DNA from: CAWCCP01 sp963701245
Lineage (GTDB): Bacteria; Patescibacteriota; Saccharimonadia; Saccharimonadales; UBA4665
Length of the DNA: 64,000 nucleotides
NCBI GenBank assembly: GCA_963701245.1
Contig: OY969576.1
Location: 1,116,001-1,180,000, forward strand
Direction of reading: 5' to 3'
Part shown: piece after piece, positions 33,164 to 42,758 of the stretch
How positions within the stretch are numbered: the first letter of the stretch is position 1
How the letters are laid out: each line of letters starts with the position of its first letter
Notes under the pieces: model-generated
The model's input: only the letters and a program-made list of their open reading frames with translations
The model's database searches: none
Told to the model about the DNA's origin: nothing
Position numbers and translations under genes: made by a program

Positions 33164-33730
33164 TTAGAACTGAACGTTGACCGGTTCCGACACCTGTGCA
33201 GTCTCAGCATCATCAAGCTCGTAGAATTCCTTGTCCTGACGAAAACCTAACATAGACGCAATAATGTTGGTAGGAAAGGTTTTTCGCTTCGTATTGAAAT
33301 CTCGCACCACACCGTTATAGAAACGGCGAGAAGCTTGGATTTTATCCTCGGTATCAGTTAGTTCTGCCTGTAGTTCTTGAAAATTCTGAGAAGCTTTTAG
33401 ATCCGGGTAAGCTTCTGCGACGGCAAATAAGCTCTTTAATGTTTGCTGAAACTGATTATCGGCTTTGGCGGTTTCGGCAACACCTTGGGCACTCAATGCA
33501 TTTGCTCTAGCTTCAGTGACATCTTCAAAAACAGATTTTTCATGTGCGGCATAACCTTTTACTGTATTGACCAAGTTCGGAATTAAATCGTATCGTCTTT
33601 TCAGTTGTACGGTAATATCACTCCAGGCTTCCTGTGCTTGTACGTTAAGCCTCACCAAACCGTTATATATTGCCCCAAGTATAATAACTACTACGACGAC
33701 GATAACGACGATCGCGATTATATATGGCAT
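33164..33730 (-). CDS. lemA: LemA family protein
   Basis: 188 aa. One N-terminal membrane helix is followed by the four-helix LemA domain (Q-E-A-W-S-D-I-T-V-Q-L-K-R-R-Y-D-L-I-P-N-L-V, then F-Y-N-G-V-V-R-D-F-N-T). The domain is outside the cell. It is in an operon with htpX. Confidence 0.95.
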   Translation of the reverse strand: MPYIIAIVVIVVVVVIILGAIYNGLVRLNVQAQEAWSDITVQLKRRYDLIPNLVNTVKGYAAHEKSVFEDVTEARANALSAQGVAETAKADNQFQQTLKSLFAVAEAYPDLKASQNFQELQAELTDTEDKIQASRRFYNGVVRDFNTKRKTFPTNIIASMLGFRQDKEFYELDDAETAQVSEPVNVQF

Positions 33731-33869
33731 TCTGATCTTCCCCTTATCATTTACAACTTAGGCTTATTCCTTTTAAGTATAGCGCATAATACTGAGAATC
33801 ACCCTACATCAATGAATTTTCATCAGGTTAGCATAAGGATCGTTCCTGTATTATTAACTAGTAGACATT

Positions 33870-35096
33870 ATGGCAAGGTCCTCCCACCATTCACACCTGT
33901 TTAAAATTCTAAGGATTGGTTTTATTGTAGTTATCATAGTTTGCCTCATTGGATTCGCGGTTAGTGAACGTTTGCGCGCACCACTCCCCGCCCTGCAGGC
34001 GAGCGTACTTGCCCCCCAGACTCAACTTCATACGACTGACAAATTAGTCTGGCCGTCAAGCGGCCAAGCAGCCATCGGCGCGGTCAACTATGGCATACAA
34101 GCTATCAATGGGACACAAACACCAGCACCAACTGCCAGTATCGCCAAGTTGATAACTGCGCTCGCCGTCTTAAACGTCAAGCCGATCACCGCTGGCTCCG
34201 AGGGACCGATGATTACTATGACACCACATGACGTGCAAATGTATCAAACATACAATGCCGAAGACGGATCGGTGGCCACAGTAGCAGTCGGTGAGCAAAT
34301 CAGTGAATATCAGTTATTACAAGGTATGCTTCTGCCGTCAGCAAATAATATGGCCGACAGTCTGGCTATTTGGGCATTCGGCTCACTACCTGCCTATCAG
34401 TTATACGCGACCACCCTTGTCGGAAAATTAGGCATGAGCCATACCCATATCGGTTCTGATGCCAGTGGCTATGCCCCAACGACCACCTCCACCGCCAGTG
34501 ATCTTGTAAAACTCGGTGAAGCGGTTGAAAAAAACAGTACCCTCACTGGAATTGTTGCCCAGCGAACTGCGACCCTGCCGGTTGCGGGCCCTGTAAAGAA
34601 TGTAAACTGGTTGCTTGGCACAGCCGGTATTAACGGACTTAAAACTGGAAATAGTAATCAGGCTGGTGGAGTATTTTTGTTTTCAGCACCCTATGCTTTA
34701 GCGAATGGACAGACAGTTACCCTTATTGGTGCAGTCATGCAAAGTCCCACACTACAATCGGCCCTTGATAGTGCGTTACCGCTATTATTGTCCGATCAAA
34801 AAGCCTACGTACTGAATCAAACCTATAGTACCGGACAAGCCTTTGCCAAAATATCAGTTCCCTGGTCGTCTGCCGTATCGGCTGTCTTAAAGCAACCAAT
34901 CGGAACGATATCCTGGCTTGGTACTCCTTTAAAAAAACCTCGTATAACTCTCTTCGATATTCACCCTCCGCTTGCTGCAGGACATATTGTAGGTACTGTT
35001 TTTTATGATGAATCAACACAAATTAACAGCAGTCCGTTGATCCTTAGTCAGGCCGTACCGCCACCGTCGACATGGTGGCATCTTTTGCATGGATAA
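33870..35096 (+). CDS. D-alanyl-D-alanine carboxypeptidase (penicillin-binding, S11)
   Basis: 408 aa. A membrane helix at 12-30 acts as signal or anchor. The three S11 motifs are in order: S90-I-A-K93 (SxxK), S157-A-N159 (SxN) and K258-T-G260. The enzyme trims the stem-peptide D-Ala in peptidoglycan. It is divergent from lemA-htpX. The stop lies just inside the start of the next frame. Confidence 0.92.
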   Translation: MARSSHHSHLFKILRIGFIVVIIVCLIGFAVSERLRAPLPALQASVLAPQTQLHTTDKLVWPSSGQAAIGAVNYGIQAINGTQTPAPTASIAKLITALAVLNVKPITAGSEGPMITMTPHDVQMYQTYNAEDGSVATVAVGEQISEYQLLQGMLLPSANNMADSLAIWAFGSLPAYQLYATTLVGKLGMSHTHIGSDASGYAPTTTSTASDLVKLGEAVEKNSTLTGIVAQRTATLPVAGPVKNVNWLLGTAGINGLKTGNSNQAGGVFLFSAPYALANGQTVTLIGAVMQSPTLQSALDSALPLLLSDQKAYVLNQTYSTGQAFAKISVPWSSAVSAVLKQPIGTISWLGTPLKKPRITLFDIHPPLAAGHIVGTVFYDESTQINSSPLILSQAVPPPSTWWHLLHG

Positions 35097-35980
35097 TTTT
35101 TGGCCACTATCTACACTTTTGTCTCTGTCGTTTCAATGCTTCTTGTGCAGGGATATCGCCACAATTTGCTTTTATTAGTCACGATGCCACAACTGTTGGC
35201 GAAGTACACTACCTTGATGATATGTCCATCACCGATTTAAGTTCTTCTACAAGTACAGCGGCAATAAACATCGGCGCAACAAATGCACAATTAATTAACA
35301 TAGGTAACAGTGGCATGCTCGCACCAACCTCAATTTACGGAGGTGGTGTCAACATCGCGGTCGGCAATGGCATTATGAATCTATCAGCAACCACATTAAC
35401 CGCCAGTGCAGGCGGTGCATCGCTTACGACCACGTCTGGTGCTTTAGATCTAACCGCCGCGACTAGTTCAACATGGGAGATTGGCGATAGCGGTGGTGAC
35501 GTCGGAGGCCTCAACATTCAAGCTGGTAATGCCGGAGGAAATGGCACAGGTAGTAATCTAACCATTCAGGCTGGTACTGGATCTGGAACTGGCACAGGTG
35601 GAAGTGTGTTTGTCGGCACCGGATCTGGCGCAACACTTGGCTATACTACAGTCGGCAATTTTGGTTATTCCAACATGAATGGCGGCATCGAAGCAGCTAA
35701 GTATACGACGACGACAGGCGGCACGATCCAATCTATTGCAGTCCGAATCGGTGACTACGGCGTTGATCCACCGCCCACAAACCAATACCAAGTCGCTATA
35801 TATGCCGATAATGCCGGGGTGCCTGGTGCCTATATCGCTTCGTCAACCATTGGCACCCTATCTCCTACCGCTGCGTGGAATACCCTACCAATCACCGCCA
35901 CACTGGCCCCTACCACAAGCTATTGGCTAGTTTATTGGACAAATGACATCGGTAGAGAGGCGGATCAAATGCAGAAATAG
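35072..35980 (+). CDS. Repetitive surface protein, N-terminal part of a split gene
   Basis: 302 aa rich in Gly, Thr, Ser and Asn, with bead-like repeats (G-N-A-G-G-N-G-T-G-S-N-L, G-T-G-S-G-T-G-T-G-G). The GTG 35072 start gives an odd cysteine-rich N-terminus. Another frame there (Y-T-F-V-S-V-V-S-M-L-L-V-Q-G) looks more like a signal sequence, so there may be a second frame break at ~35150. At ~35960 the frame stops, and the next frame carries on (A-E-I-G-T-P-G-S-G-T-F-Y-Q-G) into the 36046 ORF. The intact protein is probably ~530 aa. Confidence 0.6.
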   Translation: MVASFAWIIFGHYLHFCLCRFNASCAGISPQFAFISHDATTVGEVHYLDDMSITDLSSSTSTAAINIGATNAQLINIGNSGMLAPTSIYGGGVNIAVGNGIMNLSATTLTASAGGASLTTTSGALDLTAATSSTWEIGDSGGDVGGLNIQAGNAGGNGTGSNLTIQAGTGSGTGTGGSVFVGTGSGATLGYTTVGNFGYSNMNGGIEAAKYTTTTGGTIQSIAVRIGDYGVDPPPTNQYQVAIYADNAGVPGAYIASSTIGTLSPTAAWNTLPITATLAPTTSYWLVYWTNDIGREADQMQK

Positions 35981-36045
35981 GCACTCCAGGATCGGGTACT
36001 TTTTATCAGGGTACAGATGCCTGGCAAACAGGCGGAAACAACGGT

Positions 36046-36657
36046 ATGCCGGCTACTATTCCAAGTGGCGGTACATTCTATACGTCCAATACCTCAATTT
36101 TTGCCACCTTTGCGGGTAACGCCCCAGCAGTCACGGTTGATACACTCGGTACGTTGACGCAAAACGGTGCGGCCGTATTTCAGGATTCGGCAAATATACC
36201 AAACGCCTTTCAAATACAAAATTCCGCTGGCACCGCGCTATTAACGGCTGATACATCGGCGATGACGATTACCGTGCAAAGCTTGATCGTTACTGTAAAT
36301 CTGACTGTTGACGGCCATATTGTATCAGGCGGCAACGCACCAACAATAACTCCAACAGCCGTCGTGAATTGTACGGGTTCGGCAGTTGCATTGGTTACTG
36401 GTACAGACACGGCGGGTACTATAAGTATTACTACCGGTGCCGGACCATGCAGTAGCGGCACAATGGCAACCGTCACGTTTGCAAATCCATTTACGTCCGA
36501 TCCGCACGTTGTACTTACGCCTGGTACTCCAATCGCATCCGGCCTGAATATTTACGTCGATGATAGCACACTCACAACTTCTACCTTAGATATTGGCACT
36601 AACGCTACTCCCAATGGAAGCACTACCTATAAATGGAATTATCTAGTCATACAATAG
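36046..36657 (+). CDS. Repetitive surface protein, C-terminal part of a split gene
   Basis: 203 aa. It reads on from the 35072 ORF after a single-base frame break and is open from ~35960. The last ~90 residues (T-A-V-V-N-C-T-G-S-A, then P-H-V-V-L-T-P and W-N-Y-L-V-I-Q) form a compact beta domain of the kind that often closes Patescibacteria surface and fibre proteins. It could be an adhesin or pilus-associated component. Confidence 0.6.
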   Translation: MPATIPSGGTFYTSNTSIFATFAGNAPAVTVDTLGTLTQNGAAVFQDSANIPNAFQIQNSAGTALLTADTSAMTITVQSLIVTVNLTVDGHIVSGGNAPTITPTAVVNCTGSAVALVTGTDTAGTISITTGAGPCSSGTMATVTFANPFTSDPHVVLTPGTPIASGLNIYVDDSTLTTSTLDIGTNATPNGSTTYKWNYLVIQ

Positions 36658-36687
36658 AAATCGCAGTACATTTTCAAATATTTGTAG

Positions 36688-38340
36688 CTAGAGGTATTCC
36701 TCGCCCAACTCTGGATTGATCGCAATTATAAAAGGTTTATCTCTTTCCTCTTCGTGAGATGAAGTTCGTTGCTCGGTGAGATCAACTGGGATTCTGGTAT
36801 CAGCCTCCTCAAGTACCTTTTCAACATGTTCTTGCAGCACCATCGTGTCAATAGCCAAACTTCTCCTTTTCTGTACGTGCTGCCATTGTCGCTTAACATT
36901 CTTATGCAGTAACTGCAAAACTTCAGAATCAAAATAGGCTGGAGTTAAAGACGCTTCCAGTACCCGCACCATCGTTACTAACTCCGCAGAAGGGTAGAGT
37001 TGAGGTGCGGGTTTGTGAGCCCATTCTGTAAGTGAGATGACAAATTCGTCATACCAGTCTGCAAATACTTCTATCCCACTGTTTCCAGCATCATCCGTGA
37101 CAGCTTGTTCTTGTTGACGAAATCTAAGGAACAACGCAATGAATTGATCTCCTCTTCCCTGATAGTCACGAAAGACGGCTAGATCTGCATCGCCAATTGT
37201 CAGAAACTCACCACGTGTCATATGGAGGGCAGCATCAAATGCTCCCAATGTTTCCACAGCCCGATCCTCGACAGCACGGTCTTCTGCATACAACCTTCTC
37301 ATCGCTCCGGCAAATTCCGGGCGACCAACTTGGAGCAGTGCGTCAAGTTGCTCTCTATTGTTTAGGACAACTTCTGGACGACCGACACTATAAGCCCAAA
37401 GCTCGCGATTCGCCCACCTAAAAGCCGCTCGAGCGGATAGGTTGAGATTATCAAAGATAGTGTGAGTAGATTGAGCTATTTGTGCTTTAAAATGATCTTC
37501 CGCCAACGGACCATCTATAGTAGCTGCAATTGCCGCTGCACTCACAGTACGCGCTTCGGACTTACTACTTAGGTCCACATCTAGCTGGGCACGATCGATT
37601 ATCCCGAATTTGCCCGTTTTTGCTTTATAAAATAGTTGCGCCGTTTCCGTCCATTCCCCGATCATTTCTTGCCATATGCCAGCTTCACCACAAATTTGAT
37701 TGAAGCTATCTAGCAAATTTATAATCATATCCCGCCTTCCGATCTGAGACTCCAACCTCCCCATATCTGCCACACCTATTGAGTGCATTTTTTCGTAAAG
37801 CTCGTCTTTTAGCGAATGCGCAAGGCTTACTCTCTTTGTTACATCTGCTGCATTTTCAACTTCAACAGCAAATCCAGTAATGACCTGCGCAAGACTCGTA
37901 TAAAGTCTATCGACCTCGGTTTGGTCCGAATCGACATCCTCTCTTTCTGCAGTCTCAGTTGCTAGATCGAACCAATCTCTCCATATATCATCTGTGATAG
38001 CGAAACCTTCATGTGGTTCACGCATTATAAAACGTATTTCTAAGAGACAATTAAACTGGTCAAAACCATTTATTGCTTGAAGTGAATTTTCTATGAGGTC
38101 ACGGTTATTAGTGCGAATGCCGTATAAAATGAGACTCGTATGAACACCCCTGACGATATCAGGTTCATCTTGGTAATTGTCTGACAACTCATCTAAAAAG
38201 CCTTCTGCATCGATTAGTAAATTTCTCTGATAAGGCGATTGCGCTTGTAAAAGCTCACTGTCAGCAATCATCCGAAGCCCTGCAGCTGCGGTTTCCCACG
38301 GTGACGGAATGCTAGTTAACTCGTGAAACTCCCCTGTCAT
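36688..38340 (-). CDS. Large all-helical hypothetical protein
   Basis: 550 aa, acidic and helical throughout, with no signal or membrane helix. A seven-residue tandem duplication (A-E-D-R-A-V-E-D-R-A-V-E) lies near residue 350. The promoter side is very AT-rich and the start is six bases after a TATTAT-like box. I do not recognise it. It ends 31 bp from the surface-protein gene on the opposite strand and borders an intact IS66. Confidence 0.65.
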   Translation of the reverse strand: MTGEFHELTSIPSPWETAAAGLRMIADSELLQAQSPYQRNLLIDAEGFLDELSDNYQDEPDIVRGVHTSLILYGIRTNNRDLIENSLQAINGFDQFNCLLEIRFIMREPHEGFAITDDIWRDWFDLATETAEREDVDSDQTEVDRLYTSLAQVITGFAVEVENAADVTKRVSLAHSLKDELYEKMHSIGVADMGRLESQIGRRDMIINLLDSFNQICGEAGIWQEMIGEWTETAQLFYKAKTGKFGIIDRAQLDVDLSSKSEARTVSAAAIAATIDGPLAEDHFKAQIAQSTHTIFDNLNLSARAAFRWANRELWAYSVGRPEVVLNNREQLDALLQVGRPEFAGAMRRLYAEDRAVEDRAVETLGAFDAALHMTRGEFLTIGDADLAVFRDYQGRGDQFIALFLRFRQQEQAVTDDAGNSGIEVFADWYDEFVISLTEWAHKPAPQLYPSAELVTMVRVLEASLTPAYFDSEVLQLLHKNVKRQWQHVQKRRSLAIDTMVLQEHVEKVLEEADTRIPVDLTEQRTSSHEEERDKPFIIAINPELGEEYL

Positions 38341-38386
38341 TAAAAAATAATAAAATTATTTTCCCTATTTGACAAGTTATCTATAA

Positions 38387-39943
38387 GTAACTGCTCCCAC
38401 CCTACCCGAGCGTGGCTAAGCTCTGGAAGTAAGTGGCTGGATTCATACGCCAATTAGTTGTACAGATGGATAGGACTGTAGCTAAGGCCTGAGCTCCTTT
38501 CTCACTTTTACTACCGAAGGATCGCTTACGTTTTATGACTAATTGTCTTAAATCCCGTTCGGCTCGGTTATTGTCACAAGGCGTATTGTTAGGAAGACAG
38601 ACGAATAGTTTATCCTTGCCGGCTCTAGTTAACTGGGCCTTGAGTCTGGTTAGCTTCTCTGGTTCACCAATTGCTGGTACTGGATACTGACATAGTTCCT
38701 GTACCCTTTGCCATAACTCATCAGCTTGCATACTTCTGACCGCTTCATCAAACGGCTCACCCAGGTACATGTCAAGGTCTTGGTAGATAGCGGCAAACTG
38801 TTCATACCACCGTTGTACATAAGGCAATTGTTCTTCGGATAAGTTGTCATTGTATCTCAGGTCACGAATACATCGATACAGATGAACCCAGCACAGTTGC
38901 TGCAGCCCGGGCAATGTCCGGTAGGCACCATAGTCATCACTAATCCGGGTACCGCTAAATGGCTGCTTGGTATCTACTCCAAACAGTGTTTTGGCATGTG
39001 CGGCACCACGACTGTTCTGAAGAGCAAAACAAACTTTCGGACTCAGGCCATCACTGAGATTCCAGGCATAGCCAGCTCCTTGCAAATCCTGGATTGGCCA
39101 GGGACTTTCATCACTATGAACCACTGGTGAACTCCGGATGTCACTCAGGAGTTGTTGGTATTGCGGTTGCCATTTTTGGTGCTGTTTCTGCAATATTCTT
39201 GCTATCTCACTGTCAGTCATGGTGAGACCGTACAAACTGAGTAGTAAACTGGCTACCTGGCTATAGCTTATGCCTAGACCAGCGATGAGATGCGTAACCA
39301 GTAAACGAACATTTGGGCCAAGAGATACGATCGATCCGCCTAAATCCTTGCCAGAGGTTACTTTGCCGCATTTGGTACAGATACCCCGAGCAACCAGGTA
39401 CTTAGTCACTAACCTGGCAGTGTAGTCAGCAGTAATATCTGGAAGTGGAATATCTTCGACATACCGATCGTGAGTGGTGATGTCAGTGAGTTGACCACCA
39501 CAGGCACACTGGCCTACAGGCACGGGTACAGTGTTAGTGACGGCTTCCTTGGTTGGAATTGTTCGTTTAAATGAGTCCTTACTGCGAAGTGGTTTCGGAG
39601 GAGGAGTCGGCTTATCTTGATCTTTAGGCAGTGTACCAATTGGTGGCTTCTTTTTCTTACCGAAAACCATGGCTTCCAGTTCAGCAATGCGAATAGCTTG
39701 AGTCTCTATGAGGACCATTTGATCATCTAGCAGTTCTTGCTGTTTGGTGCTTATTCGCTTTAATGTAGCGATCTGTTTATTCTGGAGGTTGTGTCGTTGC
39801 TTACTAAGTTTATATAACTTCTCTAGATTACGGAATCGAATCATGCGTTCAGCTATAACAGAAGAATTAAGTGGTTTTCTAGACATAGTTTTTGTGTTTG
39901 ACGAACTATCCCTAGTCTAGCATGGAGGGTGGGAGCAGTTACG
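38387..39943 (-). mobile_element. Intact IS66-family element
   Basis: 1557 bp with perfect 17-bp terminal repeats, GTAACTGCTCCCACCCT at 38387 and its complement ending at 39943. The flanking octamers are ATCTATAA and GTCTATAA (7 of 8 match), which fits the 8-bp duplication of IS66. It carries one transposase gene and no accessory tnpA/tnpB-like genes. Confidence 0.9.
38402..39886 (-). CDS. IS66-family transposase (complete)
   Basis: 494 aa. A coiled-coil and basic N-terminus is followed by zinc-binding cysteines (Q-C-A-C-G-G, C-T-K-C-G-K) and the DDE core: Asp in H-S-D-E-S-P-W, Asp in S-D-D-Y-G-A-Y and Glu in N-N-R-A-E-R-D-L-R. A C-terminal helix follows. Length and motifs are intact, and the partial copy at 4410 matches it exactly where they overlap, so this copy may be the recent donor. 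Confidence 0.93.
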   Translation of the reverse strand: MSRKPLNSSVIAERMIRFRNLEKLYKLSKQRHNLQNKQIATLKRISTKQQELLDDQMVLIETQAIRIAELEAMVFGKKKKPPIGTLPKDQDKPTPPPKPLRSKDSFKRTIPTKEAVTNTVPVPVGQCACGGQLTDITTHDRYVEDIPLPDITADYTARLVTKYLVARGICTKCGKVTSGKDLGGSIVSLGPNVRLLVTHLIAGLGISYSQVASLLLSLYGLTMTDSEIARILQKQHQKWQPQYQQLLSDIRSSPVVHSDESPWPIQDLQGAGYAWNLSDGLSPKVCFALQNSRGAAHAKTLFGVDTKQPFSGTRISDDYGAYRTLPGLQQLCWVHLYRCIRDLRYNDNLSEEQLPYVQRWYEQFAAIYQDLDMYLGEPFDEAVRSMQADELWQRVQELCQYPVPAIGEPEKLTRLKAQLTRAGKDKLFVCLPNNTPCDNNRAERDLRQLVIKRKRSFGSKSEKGAQALATVLSICTTNWRMNPATYFQSLATLG

Positions 39944-39987
39944 TCTATAAAATATGTAGCTTTGCCTTTATGAGTCAGTGCCCTTAC

Positions 39988-40593
39988 TCACGCCATAACT
40001 GGCTGGACCACAGTAAGAGCCACGTCGTGGAGTACTTGGTTACTAAAATCATGGCCAGTACTCATAAAATATTCAAAAGCCTGAAATGCTGGTAAGTGAG
40101 TCAACGGGTTCTTTGCTAGTATAGTCCCTGATGTTGTGGCTGCTTCATAGGACTTCCTTATTACCATGTCAAACGTATGGCCGCCGTTTGTTGCAAGAAA
40201 TGGCGTGACATACATGGAATCAGGATCAAATTTTGCATATTCATCCTCAGATAATCGACTCATGGCCTCCATCATTCCAGCACCACAATCCTCCTCGGTG
40301 CATACCTGTTCAGTTGACATTTCTGCAAAGAAGTTATGAAATTCTGCAGTGAAGAGACCGGGATTATCTTCATTAGTTTCAAGGACCATGCCATATACGC
40401 TAACCGGAAAAGGATCAATTTTACCAATCGTCACGGCGATGAGTGCTCTCGCTCCTTGCCTAACGATAGTAGCTGGATTCTTACCAAAGCGAAGCTCATC
40501 AGCCAGTAGCGAACCAGTCACTTTGGCACGGGTCCTTATATGGGGTGACTCAATTACTAATCTTTCAAATGAACCAAAATCTGACACAGCCAA
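39988..40593 (-). CDS. Hypothetical soluble protein
   Basis: 201 aa, starting at TTG 40593, with GTG two codons later as an alternative. It has a mixed alpha/beta pattern with a C-T-E-E-D-C pair that could form a disulfide or metal site. No signal or membrane helix is seen. It sits between an IS66 copy and a broken PLD gene. I do not recognise it. Confidence 0.55.
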   Translation of the reverse strand: MAVSDFGSFERLVIESPHIRTRAKVTGSLLADELRFGKNPATIVRQGARALIAVTIGKIDPFPVSVYGMVLETNEDNPGLFTAEFHNFFAEMSTEQVCTEEDCGAGMMEAMSRLSEDEYAKFDPDSMYVTPFLATNGGHTFDMVIRKSYEAATTSGTILAKNPLTHLPAFQAFEYFMSTGHDFSNQVLHDVALTVVQPVMA

Positions 40594-40736
40594 TCCCTGT
40601 CAATATACTAAAATGAGAAACCCTAGACATTTTAAAATGGTGGGCGATGTATCCCAATTTTGGAACACTTATGCACACGCTTTGTTAAGTCTAGTAGACA
40701 GATTAATTGAATTAGGTATAGATATCAATATTTAAA

Positions 40737-40771
40737 ATGATAATTCTCCTATCATCGAGAAGAATTATCAT
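40737..40771 (+). promoter_or_regulatory. 11-bp stem inverted repeat at the PLD gene start
   Basis: ATGATAATTCT pairs perfectly with AGAATTATCAT across a 13-base loop, and the second arm overlaps the likely start codon at 40770. It could be an operator or a translation-blocking hairpin. Confidence 0.45.
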
Positions 40772-41132
40772 GATTAACATGTTAAGTAAAAGAAAACAAG
40801 CTGATACTTTAGCAACTTCAAGTCTTTTCAATGAAGATACTTTCTATGATGCATTTAATAAAGATTTGAAGAAATGTCACAGTGAATTAATAATTGAATC
40901 ACCGTACATAACAAACAGAAGACTTCAATGTTTATTACCCGCCCTGATTAAATTGAAGCAGAATAGGGTACGCATCGTCATAAATACAAAGGATCCAATT
41001 GCGCTACATGATATATTTCAAGTAGAAGATACCTACCGAGCATTAGCCAGTTTACAACAGATTAGAATTCAAATTGTTTTTACAGTTGGCCACCACAGAA
41101 AGTTGGTCGTTATAGACAGGAAGATAATGTAT
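40770..41132 (+). pseudogene. Phospholipase D-like protein, truncated by an IS3 remnant
   Basis: About 123 residues are genuine. The first HKD motif is complete: H109-x-K111-x4-D116 in G-H-H-R-K-L-V-V-I-D. I-I-E-S-P-Y-I-T is the family's N-terminal strand. After Y-E-G the frame enters an IS3 orfB fragment and ends at 41168, so a second HKD half, if there was one, is lost. Stand-alone PLD domains with this E-S-P-Y start are often nucleases in defence loci. Confidence 0.7.
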
Positions 41133-41471
41133 GAGGGTTGTCGGCTGGCGGCTCGGACTCAGGCATAGCAGCGTACTGACCTATGAGGCCCTGTTAGATG
41201 CTTTGAGCAAACATCCAGCTCCAACTATCCTGCACAGTGATCAAGGCACAGAGTACTTGAGCTTCAAACATCAGCTTATCTGCCAGAAGATGGAGATAAC
41301 ATTGTCCTGCAGTAGCAAGGCTAGTCCTTGGCAGAACGGTTTCATGGAACGGTTCTTTGGAAGCTTTAAACTAGAACTCGGGCCACTAAATCAATTCAGG
41401 GATCTGCCTCAACTTCATGAGTCCATAGCTCTAACGATGCATTACTACAATACCAAACGCATACATTATGC
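41131..41471 (+). pseudogene. IS3-family OrfB remnant
   Basis: The fragment encodes the middle of an OrfB related to, but not identical with, that of the 5493-6728 element: G-W-R-L-G-L-R-H-S-S, H-S-D-Q-G-T-E-Y, and N-G-F-M-E-R-F-F-G-S with the catalytic Glu. It lacks the N-terminus and is cut on the right by the next IS3 at 41472. It is a decayed insertion that broke the PLD gene. Confidence 0.8.
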
Positions 41472-41488
41472 TGCGCTCCCCACTCTGC

Positions 41489-42610
41489 TCACATAACCGC
41501 TTTGTCGTAGATCTCTTCCGGTAGTGGTTGTATTGGTACGAAGCCGGTGCGGTTGTGAGCGGTTCGTAGTTCGAAATATACTTCCGTTGGCGTTTGGTAG
41601 TCAAGACTTTGGTGCCGGCGCTTGTTGTTGTAGAAGCGGAAGTACTCGGCCAGACCCGCTTGCGCATCTTCCAGGTTGCGGTACGAGCTTGGAAAGACGT
41701 TCTCGTATTTCACGCTGCGCCACAACCGCTCGGTGAAGATATTGTCCAGGCATCTGCCACGCCCATCCATGCTAATCCGTACGCCTGCCCGTTCGAGCAA
41801 TGCGGTGTATGCCTCGCTCGTGAAGTGGCTACCCTGATCCGAGTTGCAGACGTCCGGTATCGGTAATCCGCAGTCGTCCACGAAGCACAGTGCATCCTTG
41901 AGCGCTTGCAATACGAACCCGTTCTGAAGCGTATCGCTCAAGGCCCAGCTCACTACATAGCGGCTAAACCAGTCGATGAAGGCGACCAGGTATACAAAGC
42001 CTTCTTGGGTACGGATGTACGTGATGTCCGTCCCCCAGACATGGTTCGGATACCCGGCTGTGACGCCGCGCAGTAGATACGGATAGACCGTATGGCCGGC
42101 GCCGACACCAGGCTTACTGGTGTTCGGCTTCGGGTAGATCGCTTCCAGCCCGAGGAGGCGCATGAGGGTACGGATTCGCTTTCTACCAAGTTCGATACCG
42201 AACCGCTCGCCTAGCTCCAAGCCCATCCTCCGGTAACCGTAAAACGGGTAGTCGGTGTATATGGCGTCAACGGCATCCATGTCCCGTTTGAGAAGCAGTT
42301 CGGCCCGCATGCTCGCTGCCGGTTGGTAGTAGTAGGTTCGACGGGCCAACCCGAGCAGCTCGGTTTGCCTGGTGACGGTTAGGCTGGGGTTATCCGGCTC
42401 GATGAGGCCAGCAAGGTCGCGGAGGTGAAACGGCTGGAGGGTAGTAGTACGGGCAGGCGGTGGCTCACAGCCCCAGGTCACGATGGATCTTTTTTTTAAG
42501 CCATTCGAGCTCGGCGTCACGAATGCCAATAACCCGGTGCAATTCGTCGATTTGTTTCTGGCTGTCAGCCGTTTTGGTGGCAGCCTTCCGTTTGTCGGCA
42601 AACGTCTCAA
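41489..42610 (-). CDS. IS3-family transposase OrfB, element 2
   Basis: The rve core is complete: Asp in W-G-T-D-I-T-Y-I, Asp in C-N-S-D-Q-G-S-H-F and Glu in D-N-I-F-T-E-R-L-W. A preceding HTH_21-like region has Y-P-F-Y-G-Y-R-R-M. The frame overlaps orfA, and translation probably enters it by -1 slippage on eight A residues (42490-42497 on the complement), where L-K-K-K-I becomes L-K-K-R-S. Confidence 0.9.
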   Translation of the reverse strand: MRRLPTNGRLPPKRLTARNKSTNCTGLLAFVTPSSNGLKKRSIVTWGCEPPPARTTTLQPFHLRDLAGLIEPDNPSLTVTRQTELLGLARRTYYYQPAASMRAELLLKRDMDAVDAIYTDYPFYGYRRMGLELGERFGIELGRKRIRTLMRLLGLEAIYPKPNTSKPGVGAGHTVYPYLLRGVTAGYPNHVWGTDITYIRTQEGFVYLVAFIDWFSRYVVSWALSDTLQNGFVLQALKDALCFVDDCGLPIPDVCNSDQGSHFTSEAYTALLERAGVRISMDGRGRCLDNIFTERLWRSVKYENVFPSSYRNLEDAQAGLAEYFRFYNNKRRHQSLDYQTPTEVYFELRTAHNRTGFVPIQPLPEEIYDKAVM

Positions 42611-42758
42611 CCGTGGTTGCTTTCACGGCGTCACGCCACTGCTTGACCTGCGTGGGGTGCACTTCATACTCCGCCGCTATCTGGTTAATGGTTTTGTCGC
42701 CGCGCAGGGCGGCGAGAGCTATCTGGGCTTTCTGCTCAGGCGTGAACTGTCTTCGCAT
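42465..42758 (-). CDS. IS3-family transposase OrfA, element 2
   Basis: 97 aa. HTH: F-T-P-E-Q-K-A-Q-I-A-L-A-A-L-R-G, then Y-E-V-H-P-T-Q-V-K-Q-W. A leucine-zipper helix follows, ending E-L-E-W-L-K-K-K-I at the slip site. AGGAGG precedes the ATG. Confidence 0.9.
   Translation of the reverse strand: MRRQFTPEQKAQIALAALRGDKTINQIAAEYEVHPTQVKQWRDAVKATTVETFADKRKAATKTADSQKQIDELHRVIGIRDAELEWLKKKIHRDLGL

Noticed and set aside
41524..41866. Two plus-strand ORFs within IS3 element 2
   Set aside because: Shadows of OrfB on the opposite strand.
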